A stretch of 64,000 nt of DNA from Persicaria tinctoria (GCA_037127255.1 JBANSL010000013.1:19178688-19242687), one strand, 5' to 3'; counted from the stretch's first letter, positions 32,532 through 44,630 are shown. Made by a program: numbers and translations. The notes: generated from the sequence alone by a model not told the origin.

Positions 32532-35500
32532 ATGGGGTGCAAGGTATCGAAGGTTGAGGATCTGCCGCTGGTGGTGATCTGCAAGAAGAGGAAAGAGCTC
32601 ATACGCGCCGCCGCTTACCACCGCTACGCGCTCGCCGTCGCTCACATCTCCTACTTCTCCTCCCTTCGCGACGTCGGCGATGCACTTCATCGCTTCGTCG
32701 ACGAGGACCTCCTCCTCGCCTCCGCTTCCGCCTTCGCCTCCTCCCCCTCTTCCCTCTCCTCTCCCGTCCTCACCCTCCCCTCCGACGATGCCAAGCCCAA
32801 CGCCGACAGCCGGAAACATCGCCGCCGCAAACCGACTCAGTCAAACAATGACTTGTCCTCTTCTACCACATCAATCTCCCATTCAATTTCAAACGCAAAC
32901 CTACACAACGGGAATCGGAATCCGTATAGGGAAGGCGAGGCTGAATTTGAAGATGCAGACGATGATTCTGAGATCTACTTCTCATCTGTTCAATCGAAAG
33001 CGAGTTCATCCTCCGGAAAAATTCAGGCTAAGAAAAAGCGCCAATCTCCGAAAAAGCGCCACTCTCCAAAGCCGGGGATAACTTACAGCCCCACCACTCC
33101 AATGATGAATTACACACATTATAACAACCCGGATTATCTCTATGGTAATCCCTACAACAATGTGTATGATTCATCTGCTGGATTTTATCCGAGCGGGAGT
33201 TCTTATGGCGTTTATTACATGAAGAAGGAATCAGGTCGGATTCCGTCTGTCATCTACGAGGAGCCGAAGTCAAATCCGATAAATTCCTATGTTGATTATG
33301 GAAATGTAGGGGATTTCGGATTTGAATTCAGCTCAGTTCCTTTGGAGCAATCAGGTGGAAGCAATAAGGGACAACAGAAGCAACAGAGGAATCCAATGGC
33401 TCCAACTCCGCCTTCTCCGAAGGTATCAGCCTGGGAGTATTTTAATCCCTTTGAAGGCTTTGAGGATGGTGGTTATGCTGGATATTTTGTGAACGGGGTG
33501 TTTGGATATGATTCGGATAAAGGCAGTTCGGATTCTAGAGATGTGAGGGAGAGGGAAGGGATACCTGATTTGGAGGAGGAGACTGAAAGTGACGTGTTTA
33601 AGGATTTCAATATGGAGAAGAAGAACAAGAAAAAGAAGAAGAAGAAAAATGTGGTTGAAGATTTCAGTGAAATGCACAGAGCCAATAATAGGAATATGAA
33701 TGTCCAATTTGATGAAGGGAGAGCCAATGGTTATGTGGAGGGAAGCTTCAATGGAGTGCCATTGGAGCAACATTGGCAGCAAGTGCCGAAACCCCAGCAG
33801 CCGAAACCGCAAAACCCCCAGCAGATGGATGCTGAGAAAGAGATTCCACCGGTGGTACTGAAAGAGGTGACAAATAGCAGCCTAAGTAGTGAGGTGAGCA
33901 TCCCTGTTAGTGTTGAGGAGGTGTGGCTCAAAGGAAGAGGGATGAACTTTGGGATGGATGAACCATCCCAGCATGATGTTGAATCGTCGAAGCTAAGTAG
34001 CTTCACTGCTCTATCGGCTCATGGATCACGTGACCTTGGTGAGGTTGTTGATGAGATTAAGGATGAATTTGAGGCTGCTATTGAGTATGGGAATGAGATT
34101 TGTCAGTTGCTTGAGGCAGGAAAGCTGCCTTATCAATCCAAAACCACCTTGTTGAATGGTAAGGATTTCTTCTCAGATGAGTTTGCACTTCTTGTTAATG
34201 TTGTTGATTGATATTTATTGGTTCAGTATCTGTTTGTTGCATTACTTTGGTTTGAGTACTTACTGTAGTTGGATGCAGTGGATATCATTTGTGAGTTATG
34301 TGCTCTAAATCTTTGATAGAAACCTTAACTTCTAATAATGATTGAAACTTTACTGGTAATGAAATAGGAAACAGGATCTTTTAATATCTTGTGATTATAT
34401 CAGTAGTTCTTTACAGCATGGCAGCATCATACATGAAGTTGTAATTAGGTTTCCCTCCTGGTAAACTGGTGGTCAATGTGTTTTCAAGAACTGGATAAAA
34501 GTCTATTTGAATGATTTCAAAGTTCACTCTTGTATAAATCTGTTATGCAGTGATGCTTTCCAGGATGCCGTGTCCTGTTGAAGAGTCGGTGTCAGCTGTA
34601 CAACCTCAACCCAGGTCATCAGTAACATCAGATCCTGGTATATCTAGAATCCAAATGGCCTACGTTGGGGACCCTGGTAACGACACAGAATCTCAGGGTC
34701 CGAGCCTGGTTTCGACTCTGGACAAATTATATGTATGGGAGAAGAAGCTGTACAATGAAGTTAAGGTAGTGTAAAATTTGATCAGTCTGATAGAATTTTA
34801 GTTTGTATCTTGATAGATCCTTAACTTTGCTGATCTTAGGATGAAGAGAAGCTCCGCATCATGTATGAAAGGAAATGCAAGAAGCTGAAAATTCAAGACT
34901 ATCGAGGTGCTGATTCTAGTAAGATACAAGCTACGGAGGAATCCATACAACTGTTGTCGACGAGAATCAATATGTCCATCAAAACCGTAGATGTTATTGC
35001 TCGCAAGATACACCAGATAAGGGATAAAGAGTTGCTGCCTCAACTCAGGGAACTCATTCTTGGGTATGAAAACACAGTACAAGTCATTTGTCAATCTCCT
35101 TGGAATCTGTTGCTACATTTTGCATTTGTTCTTGGATGGTTACTGATTATTTGAGATAGTTCAGACCTAGAGCTTCTGCAATTATGCTGACATGTGGTGG
35201 TTTCGTGGTGTAGGATGAAAAGGATGTGGAGATTGATGTTTAAGTGTCACCAGAAGCAGCTCCAGGCCATTTACCAAAGCAAAATAAACAAACTCGGAGC
35301 AAACACTGGCTCCTATAGTGATTCGACTGTAAGGGCATCCGCAGAGCTTGAAATGGAGATACTAAAATGGGGCAGTCGTTTCAACGACTGGATCAAACTA
35401 CAAAAATCTTATGTTAAATCCTTGAATGCCTGGCTCTTAACCTATCTCACTGATGAACCGGTAATGACTCCTGATGGTCCGGCCCCCTATTCCCCAGGCC

Positions 35501-35946
35501 AAATCGGTGCACCCTCGGTGTTTGTAATCTGCCATGACTGGATGCAGGCAATGGAGAGACTCTCTCAGTCTGGGGCTTACGAGACTGTTCAAACAGCGAT
35601 GAATGACTTCGCTTCAATCTTGCACGAGCTGCGAGAAACGCAGGACGAAGAGCAGTGCCGAAGGATAAAGGCTGACCACACCTTGAAGGATTTTGAGAGG
35701 CTCCATACCCAAGTAAACAACGTCTCATCCGAAAAGGGCCGCAACCTCTCAGTGGCTCCTTCTGACTTGGATTTGGCAAAGCAAAGGGTGAAGATGGAAA
35801 GAGCCGAGCATAAGGAAGCCATCAAACTCGTCAATGCAGTCATCTCAAGAAGCATAAAAACAGGTTTCATTCCAATCTTTGAGGCTCTGGAGACTTTCAC
35901 CGGGGAAGCGGTGAAAGCCTTTGAGAATGTGAGGCTAAATGAATGA
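32532..35946 (+). CDS. DUF630/DUF632 protein of the NRG2 / ROLLING AND ERECT LEAF 2 family
   Basis: Four exons were read: 32532-34158, 34551-34765, 34840-35063 and 35214-35946, with GT/AG borders and consistent phases (1, 0, 2), giving 932 residues. The N-terminus MGCKVSKVEDLPLVVICKKR is the DUF630 domain (residues about 1-60) and its Gly2/Cys3 fit N-myristoylation and palmitoylation. The first in-frame ATG is 32532; codons just upstream lack ATG. A low-complexity middle (Ser, Pro, Asn rich, Lys run near residues 361-373) is followed by DUF632 (from LDKLYVWEKKLYNEVK, about residue 599, to about 900), including CHQKQLQAIYQSK, SELEMEI-type helix and CHDWMQAMERL. Plant members act in nitrate signalling (Arabidopsis NRG2) and leaf shape (rice REL2). 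Which role this one has cannot be told from sequence. A (ATGA)n run starts at the stop codon. Confidence 0.93.
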
Positions 35947-36330
35947 ATGAATGAATGAATGTGTTAGGTGCAGTTAGAAGATACTAACTCATATACAATA
36001 GGGATTTAGAGTGTTATAAGGAGGGAATTTGATTGAGGCAAATTTTATTCTTAAATGGCTGCAGGTTGATTTTGGCCTTTGATTAGTTGAATCTGCAGCA
36101 CCATTAAAAATTTGAGGTCTTAACAAGGTGTATAGGGGTTTTTGTCCCACTGTTTCATTGTTAGTCTCATTGTAGGCAGTTTTGTTGCCCAATTCAGTAC
36201 ATATAAGAAATGAAAGGCCTATTTTGTTTCCTTTCAACACATATTTTTTTTAAAATTTTAGTCGAGTTTAATCAGATAGATTTGATATTGTATGACTTAG
36301 CAGGACTCTGTTGAATATTGTGCAATTGTG

Positions 36331-36398
36331 TGTGTTGTACGGCTTTGGAAAATAAGAAATCTTTGTGTTGTATGGCTTTGGAAAATAATAAGAAATCT
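36331..36398. repeat. Two tandem copies of a roughly 34-bp unit between the two host genes
   Basis: TGTTGTACGGCTTTGGAAAA followed by TAAGAAATCTT occurs twice in a row with small changes, about 270-340 bp upstream of the amidophosphoribosyltransferase start codon. It may be part of that gene's upstream region. Confidence 0.75.
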
Positions 36399-36668
36399 AT
36401 TTATTAAGAAAGGAAACTTCAACAGAGCGTTATTTTACAAGACCTCACATCGGTTGAAATTAGAGTCAAAGTGCTGCGTTTAGGTCGCTCAGTCGCTTTT
36501 GAAGTTTAGAAAACGACGGCGTTTTATAAGTGCTTGTGGCCCAGTAGTGAATGACTGAGACTGTGGGAGAAACAAACAAGTGTTCGATCGTACAAGAACC
36601 CTAGCCCGCCATTGAAACCCCAAACCCTTGACAAATCTCAATTCCCTCCATTTCTCCAAGCTCTTGCC

Positions 36669-38381
36669 ATGGCGGCCGCTACCTCCTCCCTCCATCAATC
36701 CACCTTCCTCGCTCCCCAACTCCACCACCACCAAACTTCCACTCTCAACCCTCCCCTGTTATCTCTCCCCTCCAAAGCCCTCCCAAACTCCCATCTTTCC
36801 CCTCTCATCTCCCCCACCCCCAAATCCCCCTTCACTCTCTCCTCCAAATCCCCCATCTCCGACCTCTTCTCCTCCGATGACTACTTCTCCGCGGACGACA
36901 AGCCCCGGGAGGAGTGCGGCGTCGTCGGAATCTACGGCGACCCCGAATCCTCCCGCCTCTGCTACCTCGCCCTCCACGCTCTCCAGCACCGCGGCCAGGA
37001 GGGCGCCGGGATCGTCACCGAAAAAGACGGCGTCCTGAAGTCCATCACCGGCGTCGGCCTCGTCTCCGACGTCTTCAACGAGTCCAAGCTCGACCAGCTC
37101 CCCGGCGACTGCTCCATCGGCCACGTCCGCTACTCCACCGCCGGCTCCTCCATGCTCAAGAACGTCCAGCCTTTCGTCGCCGGGTACCGATTCGGCTCCG
37201 TCGGCGTCGCTCACAACGGTAATCTCGTCAACTACACCTCCCTTAGGCATATGCTGGAGGACAACGGTTCCATATTCAACACTAGCTCCGATACCGAAGT
37301 AGTCTTGCACCTCATTGCTACATCCAAAGCTAGGGATTTTGTGACTCGAATGGTTGATGCTTGTGAGAAATTAGAGGGGGCTTATTCAATGGTGTTTCTG
37401 TCTGAGGATAAATTAGTTGCTGTTAGAGATCCCCATGGATTTAGGCCCCTTGTGATGGGAAGGAGGAGTAATGGAGCTATTGTTTTCGCTTCCGAAACCT
37501 GTGCCCTAGATTTGATTGAGGCCACATATGAGAGGGAGGTTTCCCCCGGTGAGCTTATCGTTGTGGACAAAGATGGCTTTCGATCAATGTGCTTGATGTC
37601 CCATCCGACTCCCAAACAATGCATATTCGAACACATCTATTTCGCCCTGCCCAATTCGGTCGTCTTTGGGATGTCTGTGTATGCCTCTAGGAAAGCGTTT
37701 GGGGAGATTCTGGCTACAGAGAGCCCGGTTGATTGTGATGTAGTTATCGCTGTTCCTGATTCTGGGGTTGTAGCCGCTCTTGGGTATGCAGAGAAAGCTG
37801 GAGTGCCCTTTCAACAGGGCCTGATTAGGTCACACTATGTGGGCAGGACGTTTATCGAGCCAACACAGAAGATTAGGGACTTTGGGGTTAAGCTTAAGCT
37901 TGCGCCAGTGAAAGCGGTTTTGGAAGGGAAAAGGGTTGTTGTGGTGGATGATTCGATTGTGAGGGGGACTACTTCGTCGAAGATTGTGAGGTTGATTAGG
38001 GAAGCGGGAGCAAAAGAGGTCCATATGAGGATCGCGAGCCCTCCTATTATTGGCTCTTGCTATTATGGTGTCGATACACCGAGTTCTGAGGAGCTGATAT
38101 CAAATAGGATGTCTGTTGAGGAGATTAGGCAGTATATTGGGTCTGATTCGCTTTCTTTTCTGCCACTTGATAGCTTGCACAAGTACATCGGAACCAATTC
38201 TTCAAACTATTGTTATGCTTGTTTCTCGGGGAAGTACCCGGTCCAGCCTAGGGAGATTAAGGTGAAGAGGGTTGGTGATTTCGTGGATGATGGGTTGACT
38301 GGGAGCATAGATACTATCGAGGACGGTTGGGTTCAAGCACCAAGAAATCCGAGAGTTGAGAAAGTGGCTGAACCAAGGTAG
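36669..38381 (+). CDS. Amidophosphoribosyltransferase, plastid precursor (first step of purine synthesis)
   Basis: The enzyme (EC 2.4.2.14) makes 5-phosphoribosylamine from PRPP and glutamine. The frame is uninterrupted (570 residues) and intronless, as usual for plant ASE genes. ATG 36669 is the first in-frame ATG and has an excellent context (GCCATGGCG). Residues 1 to about 80 are Ser/Pro/Leu-rich with few acidic residues, a plastid transit peptide. Cys83 in ECGVVGIYGD would be the N-terminal nucleophile of the glutaminase domain after processing. HALQHRGQEGAGIV and HNGNLVNY follow. The phosphoribosyltransferase PRPP loop VVVVDDSIVRGTTS lies at about residues 424-436. Cys318, Cys464, Cys515 and Cys518 match the four ligands of the 4Fe-4S cluster. 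The first 185 codons are strongly GC-ending; codon use then becomes AT-ending. Its paralogue number (ASE1, 2 or 3) cannot be set. Confidence 0.97.
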   Translation: MAAATSSLHQSTFLAPQLHHHQTSTLNPPLLSLPSKALPNSHLSPLISPTPKSPFTLSSKSPISDLFSSDDYFSADDKPREECGVVGIYGDPESSRLCYLALHALQHRGQEGAGIVTEKDGVLKSITGVGLVSDVFNESKLDQLPGDCSIGHVRYSTAGSSMLKNVQPFVAGYRFGSVGVAHNGNLVNYTSLRHMLEDNGSIFNTSSDTEVVLHLIATSKARDFVTRMVDACEKLEGAYSMVFLSEDKLVAVRDPHGFRPLVMGRRSNGAIVFASETCALDLIEATYEREVSPGELIVVDKDGFRSMCLMSHPTPKQCIFEHIYFALPNSVVFGMSVYASRKAFGEILATESPVDCDVVIAVPDSGVVAALGYAEKAGVPFQQGLIRSHYVGRTFIEPTQKIRDFGVKLKLAPVKAVLEGKRVVVVDDSIVRGTTSSKIVRLIREAGAKEVHMRIASPPIIGSCYYGVDTPSSEELISNRMSVEEIRQYIGSDSLSFLPLDSLHKYIGTNSSNYCYACFSGKYPVQPREIKVKRVGDFVDDGLTGSIDTIEDGWVQAPRNPRVEKVAEPR

Positions 38382-40360
38382 ATAGACGATTTATCTTTGT
38401 GAAACATCGCATAGGCTGAACGCGAGATGTACTAGGCAGTGTTGAACATGATAAGCAGTGTCACGAAGTTGAAGTGATACACGTTTGATTTCTATATTTT
38501 GCTTTAAAAGCTGAAATCAGTTAACCAAACTGGCGTATGTTGAAGTTTCTCTGCAGTATGGTTCAGAGGTACTTGTTTGTGTGTTGATGAGCTTTACACG
38601 ATGCTTCCCGTTGTTCGCTGTGTAGCACACATAACTGATTAAGCGTATTGATTGTTTTCGCTACACATTCCCAACTGTGAGGAATGCCTGCTTCAATTTT
38701 GTTGATTTGATCCTTTAGATGTTTGAATTTTATGTGTTTGGATGGTTGGAAAGAGGTATCTTGTTGCGATTCACAGTTTAAAGGAGCACGTTCTCACCCT
38801 CAACCACTCCGATTTCTCGCCCGATTTTTGTTGTTGCTGTTGAACTCCACTCCCAGGTAAGTAACAATTAATGAAGTTTGTAGCTTTGCTTGCAGCATCT
38901 TTGGTTGCTTTATTGCAATGTAATCCTGAAGTGCTAAATCAGATTCCTTCCTCTGTTTTTTTTTTCATGTAGCTTTTAGTCATGAAGTTTGGATGCTTAT
39001 TAGTCTATTAGTTTAGCTGGTACTGCGTAGCTTATAAGCTATGTGACTGACTGAATGCCCGAATAAGTAGTCGAATGAGCTTATAAGGTCATGTTTATCA
39101 AGTGATGCTAGGGGCACCAAAAATATTACTACGTAATATTTTATTCTTCTTTTTCCGCTACATCGTCCTAGCATTCCATTCCCATTTTTCTCACTTTATC
39201 AATAGCATTCGTAGTATCTCAAATCTCATCTTTTCCTATCAATTCAATTTACAATTATACCTCTCTGTTATAATTATTTTCATACTTTCCTACTAAATTA
39301 ATTACGATTATACCTCTCTCGTTTAATTTTCTCAAATATATATTAATTTATCTATAACACATGTTATAATAATTTATTTCAAAACAAAAATATATATTCT
39401 TCGAATGATAATCATTACTAATGAAAGATAATTCCAAATGTTTTTTTATGATATTAATATATTATTATACATAATTGTTGTCAACGGAAAATCATTTTTT
39501 TTAAAATTTGGTCAAACATATTCAAAATTGAGGTATATATGTAGAGAAAAATGAATCTAGTGTAGTGATAATTTTTTTATTTTTTCACATTATCATAGTC
39601 AAAATTTGCATTTTGTAAATTTAATTTCCATTCGGCAGGACAAATCATAGCCGTTGGTTGCGGATGAATTCAAGCCATCCGTGAGGTACCCACTCCCCTC
39701 TTGACAAGTGTCCCATTCTTTTTCAACCCTCTAATTGTCTTCCCATTTCACACCGAGTTTACTTCATTTTTACGTCCAGACACTGCGTTTTGATCTCACA
39801 GGTCTGAAATAAAAAGAGGAGATCTGACACGCCATAATTGATAGGGATACTATCTCGGATACCAACAGTAGTATCGATTGGCATCGATACCAGCAATTTC
39901 AACAATAAAAAATCATACTATTTCTTTGCCCAAGTATCCCTAGTACTCCCGTTAAACTTACCCTAAGCTTTAGTTGATTTTTGAAAAGCTTATTCGAGAA
40001 CGCCAACGTTTGCGATACTTTTTTTCCTTTTGATATCTCTTTAACTTTTTCAAAATTTCTCTAAAATGAGAAAATAAAATACATATTTTTTCAAAAGCTT
40101 CTCTATTCCGAAGATTTAGAGAATCATTTAGTTTTAATGAATGCTACAAATTTAGGGAAGAAGATTTAGATAATCATTTAGTTTTAATAAATGCTGCAGA
40201 TTTAGCGAAGATTTTTTTCTTCTGCCTTTTCATTTTGGAGAATGAGATGGAGAATTTGTTAGAATAAAAAAAAATAGTGCAATTCTTCAACTTCAAAATG
40301 GGGAAATTGTTGGGATACTTGTAAGTTATTTGGCGTCTAGGACGTGTTTTGTAAACAAAT
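38382..40360. other. 3' flank of the purine gene and intergenic region
   Basis: No further gene is recognised. A short perfect hairpin (AAATATTAC, TAC, GTAATATTT) lies at 39121-39141. Near 40130-40210 a 50-bp segment is tandemly repeated (GAATCATTTAGTTTTAATGA, then AATCATTTAGTTTTAATAAA). Confidence 0.5.
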
Positions 40361-40915
40361 CTTTACATCATCAACCTCTATTATGGTTGTGCTTGGGAGG
40401 GGATTGTGGGCTTTTTGGAAGCGCATTGGTAAGAGTGCTAACATGTTTAGCTAGAGGCCGACGGTAAGGATATTTGGGGTTGGGGGGCGGGGGAATTGGG
40501 CGATTTCGAGCTTCTTTAACCATCTTCGGAGGGTAGATCGAGGGGCGATAATTGCCCTTTGTTGTGGTTTCTCTTCCCAGGCATGATTCAACGGGCGACA
40601 GATTGAGCAAAGGAACATTCGAGAGTGAGAAGCCATTTCACGATTCCCAGTTGTAGGTTCCTTTCTTCCCTCATATATTCGAGGAGTCGTCTCCTCTCTC
40701 GTGGAGACTGAGCGTGTCTGTTGATGTTTGTTGCAGAGTTGGGTGCTGTCGAAGAGAGTCATGATGAATTAGAAAGGGAATCCATCTATCAAAAAGAAGA
40801 AAAAATAAATTAGAAATAGATAAATATAATAGAAAATATAAATAGATAAAAGATAAATCATAATCCTAAGATAAATGGAAACTAATTCCTAGATAGACAA
40901 TCTAACGAGTGACGA
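40361..40915. other. Intergenic region, nothing recognised
   Basis: Two overlapping minus-strand frames (40762-40451 and 40610-40371) were examined. They encode basic, low-complexity peptides with no known block. Confidence 0.4.
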
Positions 40916-40920
40916 TATTT

Positions 40921-41498
40921 TCACCGTTAATTTTTACTATTTCCACCGCTAATCACCATATATGATGACAGTGGCTTTAATGACGGTCAACGAGGCCACC
41001 GTCATATACAATGGCGAGGTAAAGGATATACAGAATCTGCTGAGGTAAAGGATATACAAAATCTGCCGCTGTACTAAGGGGAGTGGAATTGTGGACCCCA
41101 GAACCCACCGTATACCCATACGGTGGGTTCCGAAGGGTCTTTTTAACGTTCAAAAGCCACCGCATACACACATGCGATGACTTTTTAATTTTAAAAAAAC
41201 CCATAACCACTTGTGTATGCGATGGGTTGTTAATTATCCATAAACACATTGAATTCCAACGTGAGGGTTTCAACGAAATTATTCAATGGATGAAATTTCA
41301 GCGTTGAATAACGTGAGGGTTCCAACGAAATTATTTAATGGATGATATTTCAACGTTGTTGGAAAGAAGTACTCAGTGGTCTCATATACGGTCAACAACC
41401 TACTGTTGTATCCTGCGGTGACTCTGAAAAAAGGTGATTAAGGTCACCGCCAAAATATGCGGTGATCAGTGGTGGAAATAGTAAAAATTAGCAGTGAA
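40921..41498. repeat. Palindrome-rich element with inverted terminal arms
   Basis: The arm starting TCACCGTTAATTTTTACTAT at 40921 and running to about 40960 is the imperfect inverted match of 41455-41498. Inside are a perfect hairpin at 41101-41130 (GAACCCACCGTAT, 4-base loop, ATACGGTGGGTTC), related CATACACACATGCGATG blocks, two copies of GAGGTAAAGGATATAC, and a tandem pair of about 50 bp (AACGTGAGGGTT, CAACGAAATTATT). It is probably a non-autonomous DNA transposon, but no clean target duplication was found. Confidence 0.5.
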
Positions 41499-42532
41499 GA
41501 TATACGCATATCAATCATAAAATAAATCTAATCCTAAAATAAATAAAATGAATAACATCTAATCCTAAATAAATAGAAAATATAAAAAGTAACCTAAAAC
41601 AACAGGGATTAACAAAAATAAAAAAATAGAACCAAGGAAACCTACATTTTGTCCCATAAAAATTTGAACTTTGACCACACTTTTCACTCACCCAAAACAA
41701 CAATATCAAACACACCCTAGCTCCCTTCGTCCCTCTTGGTGCCGTGAGCAACCAACCTCCAAGAGCCTCCTCTACTCAGCCCCTCTGTCTCCGTCATCGA
41801 CACCATCACCATCACCATTCCTCACCGACCGCTTCACCACCACACCGTCACCACCATCTCCCTATCAGCCTCCCTCGCCACCACCACCGCAGCGCATGTG
41901 GTTAAACATTACGGACTCCGTTATCTCCATACCCACCGCTGTATTCAACGGTGGTCTCATATACGACCAACAACCCACTATTGTATCATGCGGTGGCTCT
42001 GAAAAAAGGTGATTAAGGCCACCGCCAACATATGCGTTGATTAGAAGTGAAAATAGTAAAAATTAGCGGTGAAGATATCCGCACATTAATCCTAAAATAA
42101 ATCTAATCCTAAAATAAATAAAAAAGAATAACATCTAATCCTAAATAAATAGAAAATATAAAAACTAACCTAAAACAACTGGAATTAACAAAAATAAAAA
42201 AATAGAAATACTCCCTTCCAATTCTACCAAAGATCCAAACACGTCTGTGAATAGGACCAGGCGGCGAGCGCCGTGTAAGAGGCGGCAGGTGCCACCTATG
42301 CCTTTTTCGATGTTAAAACCAAGGAAACCTAATTTCTGTCCCATAAAATATGAACTTTGACCACACTTTTCACTAGGGTGGCTCAAAATGGACCCGACCC
42401 GACCCGGAAAACACGGGGTCGGGGTTGACCTGAGACCCCCAGGGGTCGGGTCTCGGGTCAAATTTTAGGAAATCCCGGGTCAACGGCCAGGTCGGGGTCA
42501 GACCCGGCGGGTCTTGGGGTCTGACCCGTTGA

Positions 42533-42567
<35 letters not shown>

Positions 42568-43240
42568 TGGTTCTAAGTCTCTAACAGCCAATGTACATAT
42601 TACTCCTTTTTTCTCTTTTGTTTTTCTTTCCTTTTGATTTACAGTAGCTAATTTATATGTAATACTAATACGTAACTAATTTACAGTAGCTTCGAGAGAC
42701 TTCCTTTTTTTTTTTACAGTAGCTTCGAGAGACTAAAACGTTTATATGTAATACGTAACTAATTTGGAGACTACGGAGTATATGTAATAACTAATATGCG
42801 GATTAAAATTAAAAAAAAATCCTTTTTATTTAATTTTAAATATTTTAATTTTGTAATAATTAACAAAATTTTAAAACTCGGGTTTTCGGGTTAATCCGTC
42901 ACCCGACCCGGAAAACCCGGAATTACAAATTTCGGGTTCGGGTCGGGTGGCGGGTCGCATTTTTAAAAATTCCGGACCTCCGGGTTGACCCCCACCTGGA
43001 ATATTCGGGTCGGGTCAAGTCGGGTCGACCCGGATGAGCCACCCTACTTTTCACTCACCCAAAACAACAATACCAAACACACCCTAGCTCTCTTCTTCCC
43101 TCTTGGTGTCGTGAGCAACCAAGCTCCAAGAGCCTCCTCTACTCAGCTCCTTCGTCACCATCACCATCCCTCATCGCCCGCTTCACCACCACACCGTTAC
43201 CACCATCTCACCATCAGCCTCCCCCGCCACCACCACTGCA
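41365..43240. repeat. Tandem segmental duplication, copy B enlarged by insertions
   Basis: Copy A (about 41365-41905) and copy B (about 41960-42374 plus 43046-43240) share long stretches in the same order: TGGTCTCATATACG, CTGAAAAAAGGTGATTAAGG, ATAGTAAAAATTAGC, CTAATCCTAAATAAATAGAA, CCAAGGAAACCTA, TTTGAACTTTGACCACAC, CACTCACCCAAAACAACAAT and TGAGCAACCAA. Copy B differs by an extra segment near 42213-42310 and by the MULE-like insertion at 42375. No gene is recognised; the CCACCAC-rich part resembles a coding leader. Confidence 0.8.
42375..43045. mobile_element. MULE-like non-autonomous element (671 bp)
   Basis: Ends are AGGGTGGCTCA and TGAGCCACCCT, with subterminal GGGTCGGGTC-type repeats. 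A 10-bp target duplication ACTTTTCACT flanks it (42365-42374 and 43046-43055). The unoccupied site exists in copy A at about 41685, where ACTTTTCACTCACCC is continuous. The interior has a T run of about 28 bases and a repeated TTTACAGTAGCTTCGAGAGA. The duplication size fits Mutator-like elements; the exact superfamily is inferred. Confidence 0.8.
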
Positions 43241-43511
43241 GCGCCGCTCTCTATCTCCCCCGTTTTGCCGATAGGAGGATCCATCACCCTTGACCCTTCA
43301 CCTCCTCCTTCACCTTCTTTCAGGGCCGTCCAATCGAATTCGAAGGCCATGTGCTAAATTAAAAATGGGGTCCTAATAACAAAATAATAAAATTAAAATA
43401 AAGTCTAATATCTGCATAGCATATCATAATACAAAGAAAATTTCTAAAATCCCATAAAGTAAAATAAAAAAATAATACATTTACTTAAAAAGCAACAATC
43501 TTCTAACACTT

Positions 43512-43669
43512 ATAACGACAATTGCGTGACAGATAAGGTTGCACACCTTGCTCATATTGCCTCCATCCCTTCTCTATACACTGACCCAGGTCTTATCGAC
43601 CTCATCCGAAAGGATGCTATCGGATAGCGGTTCGCATCCGAATTATTACTCAATCAAAAAAAAAAAAAA
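43512..43669 (+). mobile_element. Severely 5'-truncated LINE insertion
   Basis: A 12-bp target duplication CTTCTAACACTT flanks it (43500-43511 and 43670-43681), and it ends in a run of A. The text encodes DNCVTDKVAHLAHIASIPS, the C-terminal helix of the LINE RNase H-like domain. It is only 158 bp long and is a textbook target-primed insertion. Confidence 0.85.
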
Positions 43670-43681
43670 CTTCTAACACTT

Positions 43682-44630
43682 GTACACAGTGTAACTCGTC
43701 CAAAGGCACTTTTGTTTCCTTGAGAAGTTACTCCAACAATTTCATAGTCCATTGCTATCTCCTTTGTTATACTGTCAAACACTGTCGAATTATTGAGATC
43801 AACATAGAAGAGAACGTCTAGATGGATAGAATAAAAATGAGATAATTTGAAGTAAAAGACACATTATGTGAACAATTTATTTAACTGCAAACTAACAAAA
43901 GCATCAACACAATGACAACAAAAATAAGAACAAATAACACAATGTATTGAGCCATCGGTACACATGCCACATAAATTTACAAAGTTTAAGCCCCATATAC
44001 ACAATCTCTCAATTGAAAATCTGAAACCATTAACTCAATGTGGCACTGTGCTTACTAACCTTATATAATGAAACATCTCATCATTCATCAAACAAGGAAG
44101 TCAGGTTGGACTTTTCAACTTTGTAACTAATTCAAGCATCACCAATTCGCCGAATTTACATTAAAAGAAATCTTAAAATCCATTTCCAATCCATAATTCA
44201 TAAGTTGGTTTTACCGTCGTTTAAACCCTCAGAAAACCAATCCCTAATTTGTCTCTTTAAACCACAAGCCCCTTTCTTATCAGGGCTCAAACGCTAATCA
44301 CCATTCCAGAAATTTACCCTTACCTTTCTTTGTTGGGACGATGGAGGCCCAAGATGATGATTGGAGGAGTTGAATCCGAAATTAATCAAATCGAATCGAA
44401 ACCAGATGATGGTAGAATGAGATTGGAGTGAGACGAATTGAAAGAGTGTGAAGGATTTTTTAGGACTGGGAGAGGAACTTAAACCAGCAGATGAAGAAGG
44501 CAAGATTTAGAGTTGAAAGTATGAGATGAAGACGAATTGAAAGCTTGCGAAGAAGACGAAACGTCCAAAGGACCAAAACCAACAGATGATTAAGACGGGG
44601 CGAGGCGAATTGAAAGCGTGCGAAGAACAC
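43682..44630. other. Intergenic region, no gene assigned
   Basis: Short frames only. Three diverged copies of CGAATTGAAAGCTTGCGAAG-type text occur at about 44433, 44530 and 44606. Confidence 0.4.

Noticed and set aside
33426..34006. Hydrophobic minus-strand frames opposite the DUF630/DUF632 gene
   Set aside because: Antisense of Lys/Glu-rich codons gives Leu/Phe-rich text; no independent evidence of a gene.
36759..37310. Minus-strand open frame of 183 codons overlapping the amidophosphoribosyltransferase start
   Set aside because: It is the shadow of a strongly GC3-rich coding strand; the sense frame is an unmistakable enzyme.
40371..40762. Overlapping minus-strand frames of about 100 codons
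   Set aside because: Basic low-complexity peptides without recognised motif; no splice or start context supports a gene.
42535..42566. Run of about 28 T
   Set aside because: It is a simple homopolymer inside the MULE-like element, not a poly(A) tail: no LINE text or target duplication belongs to it.
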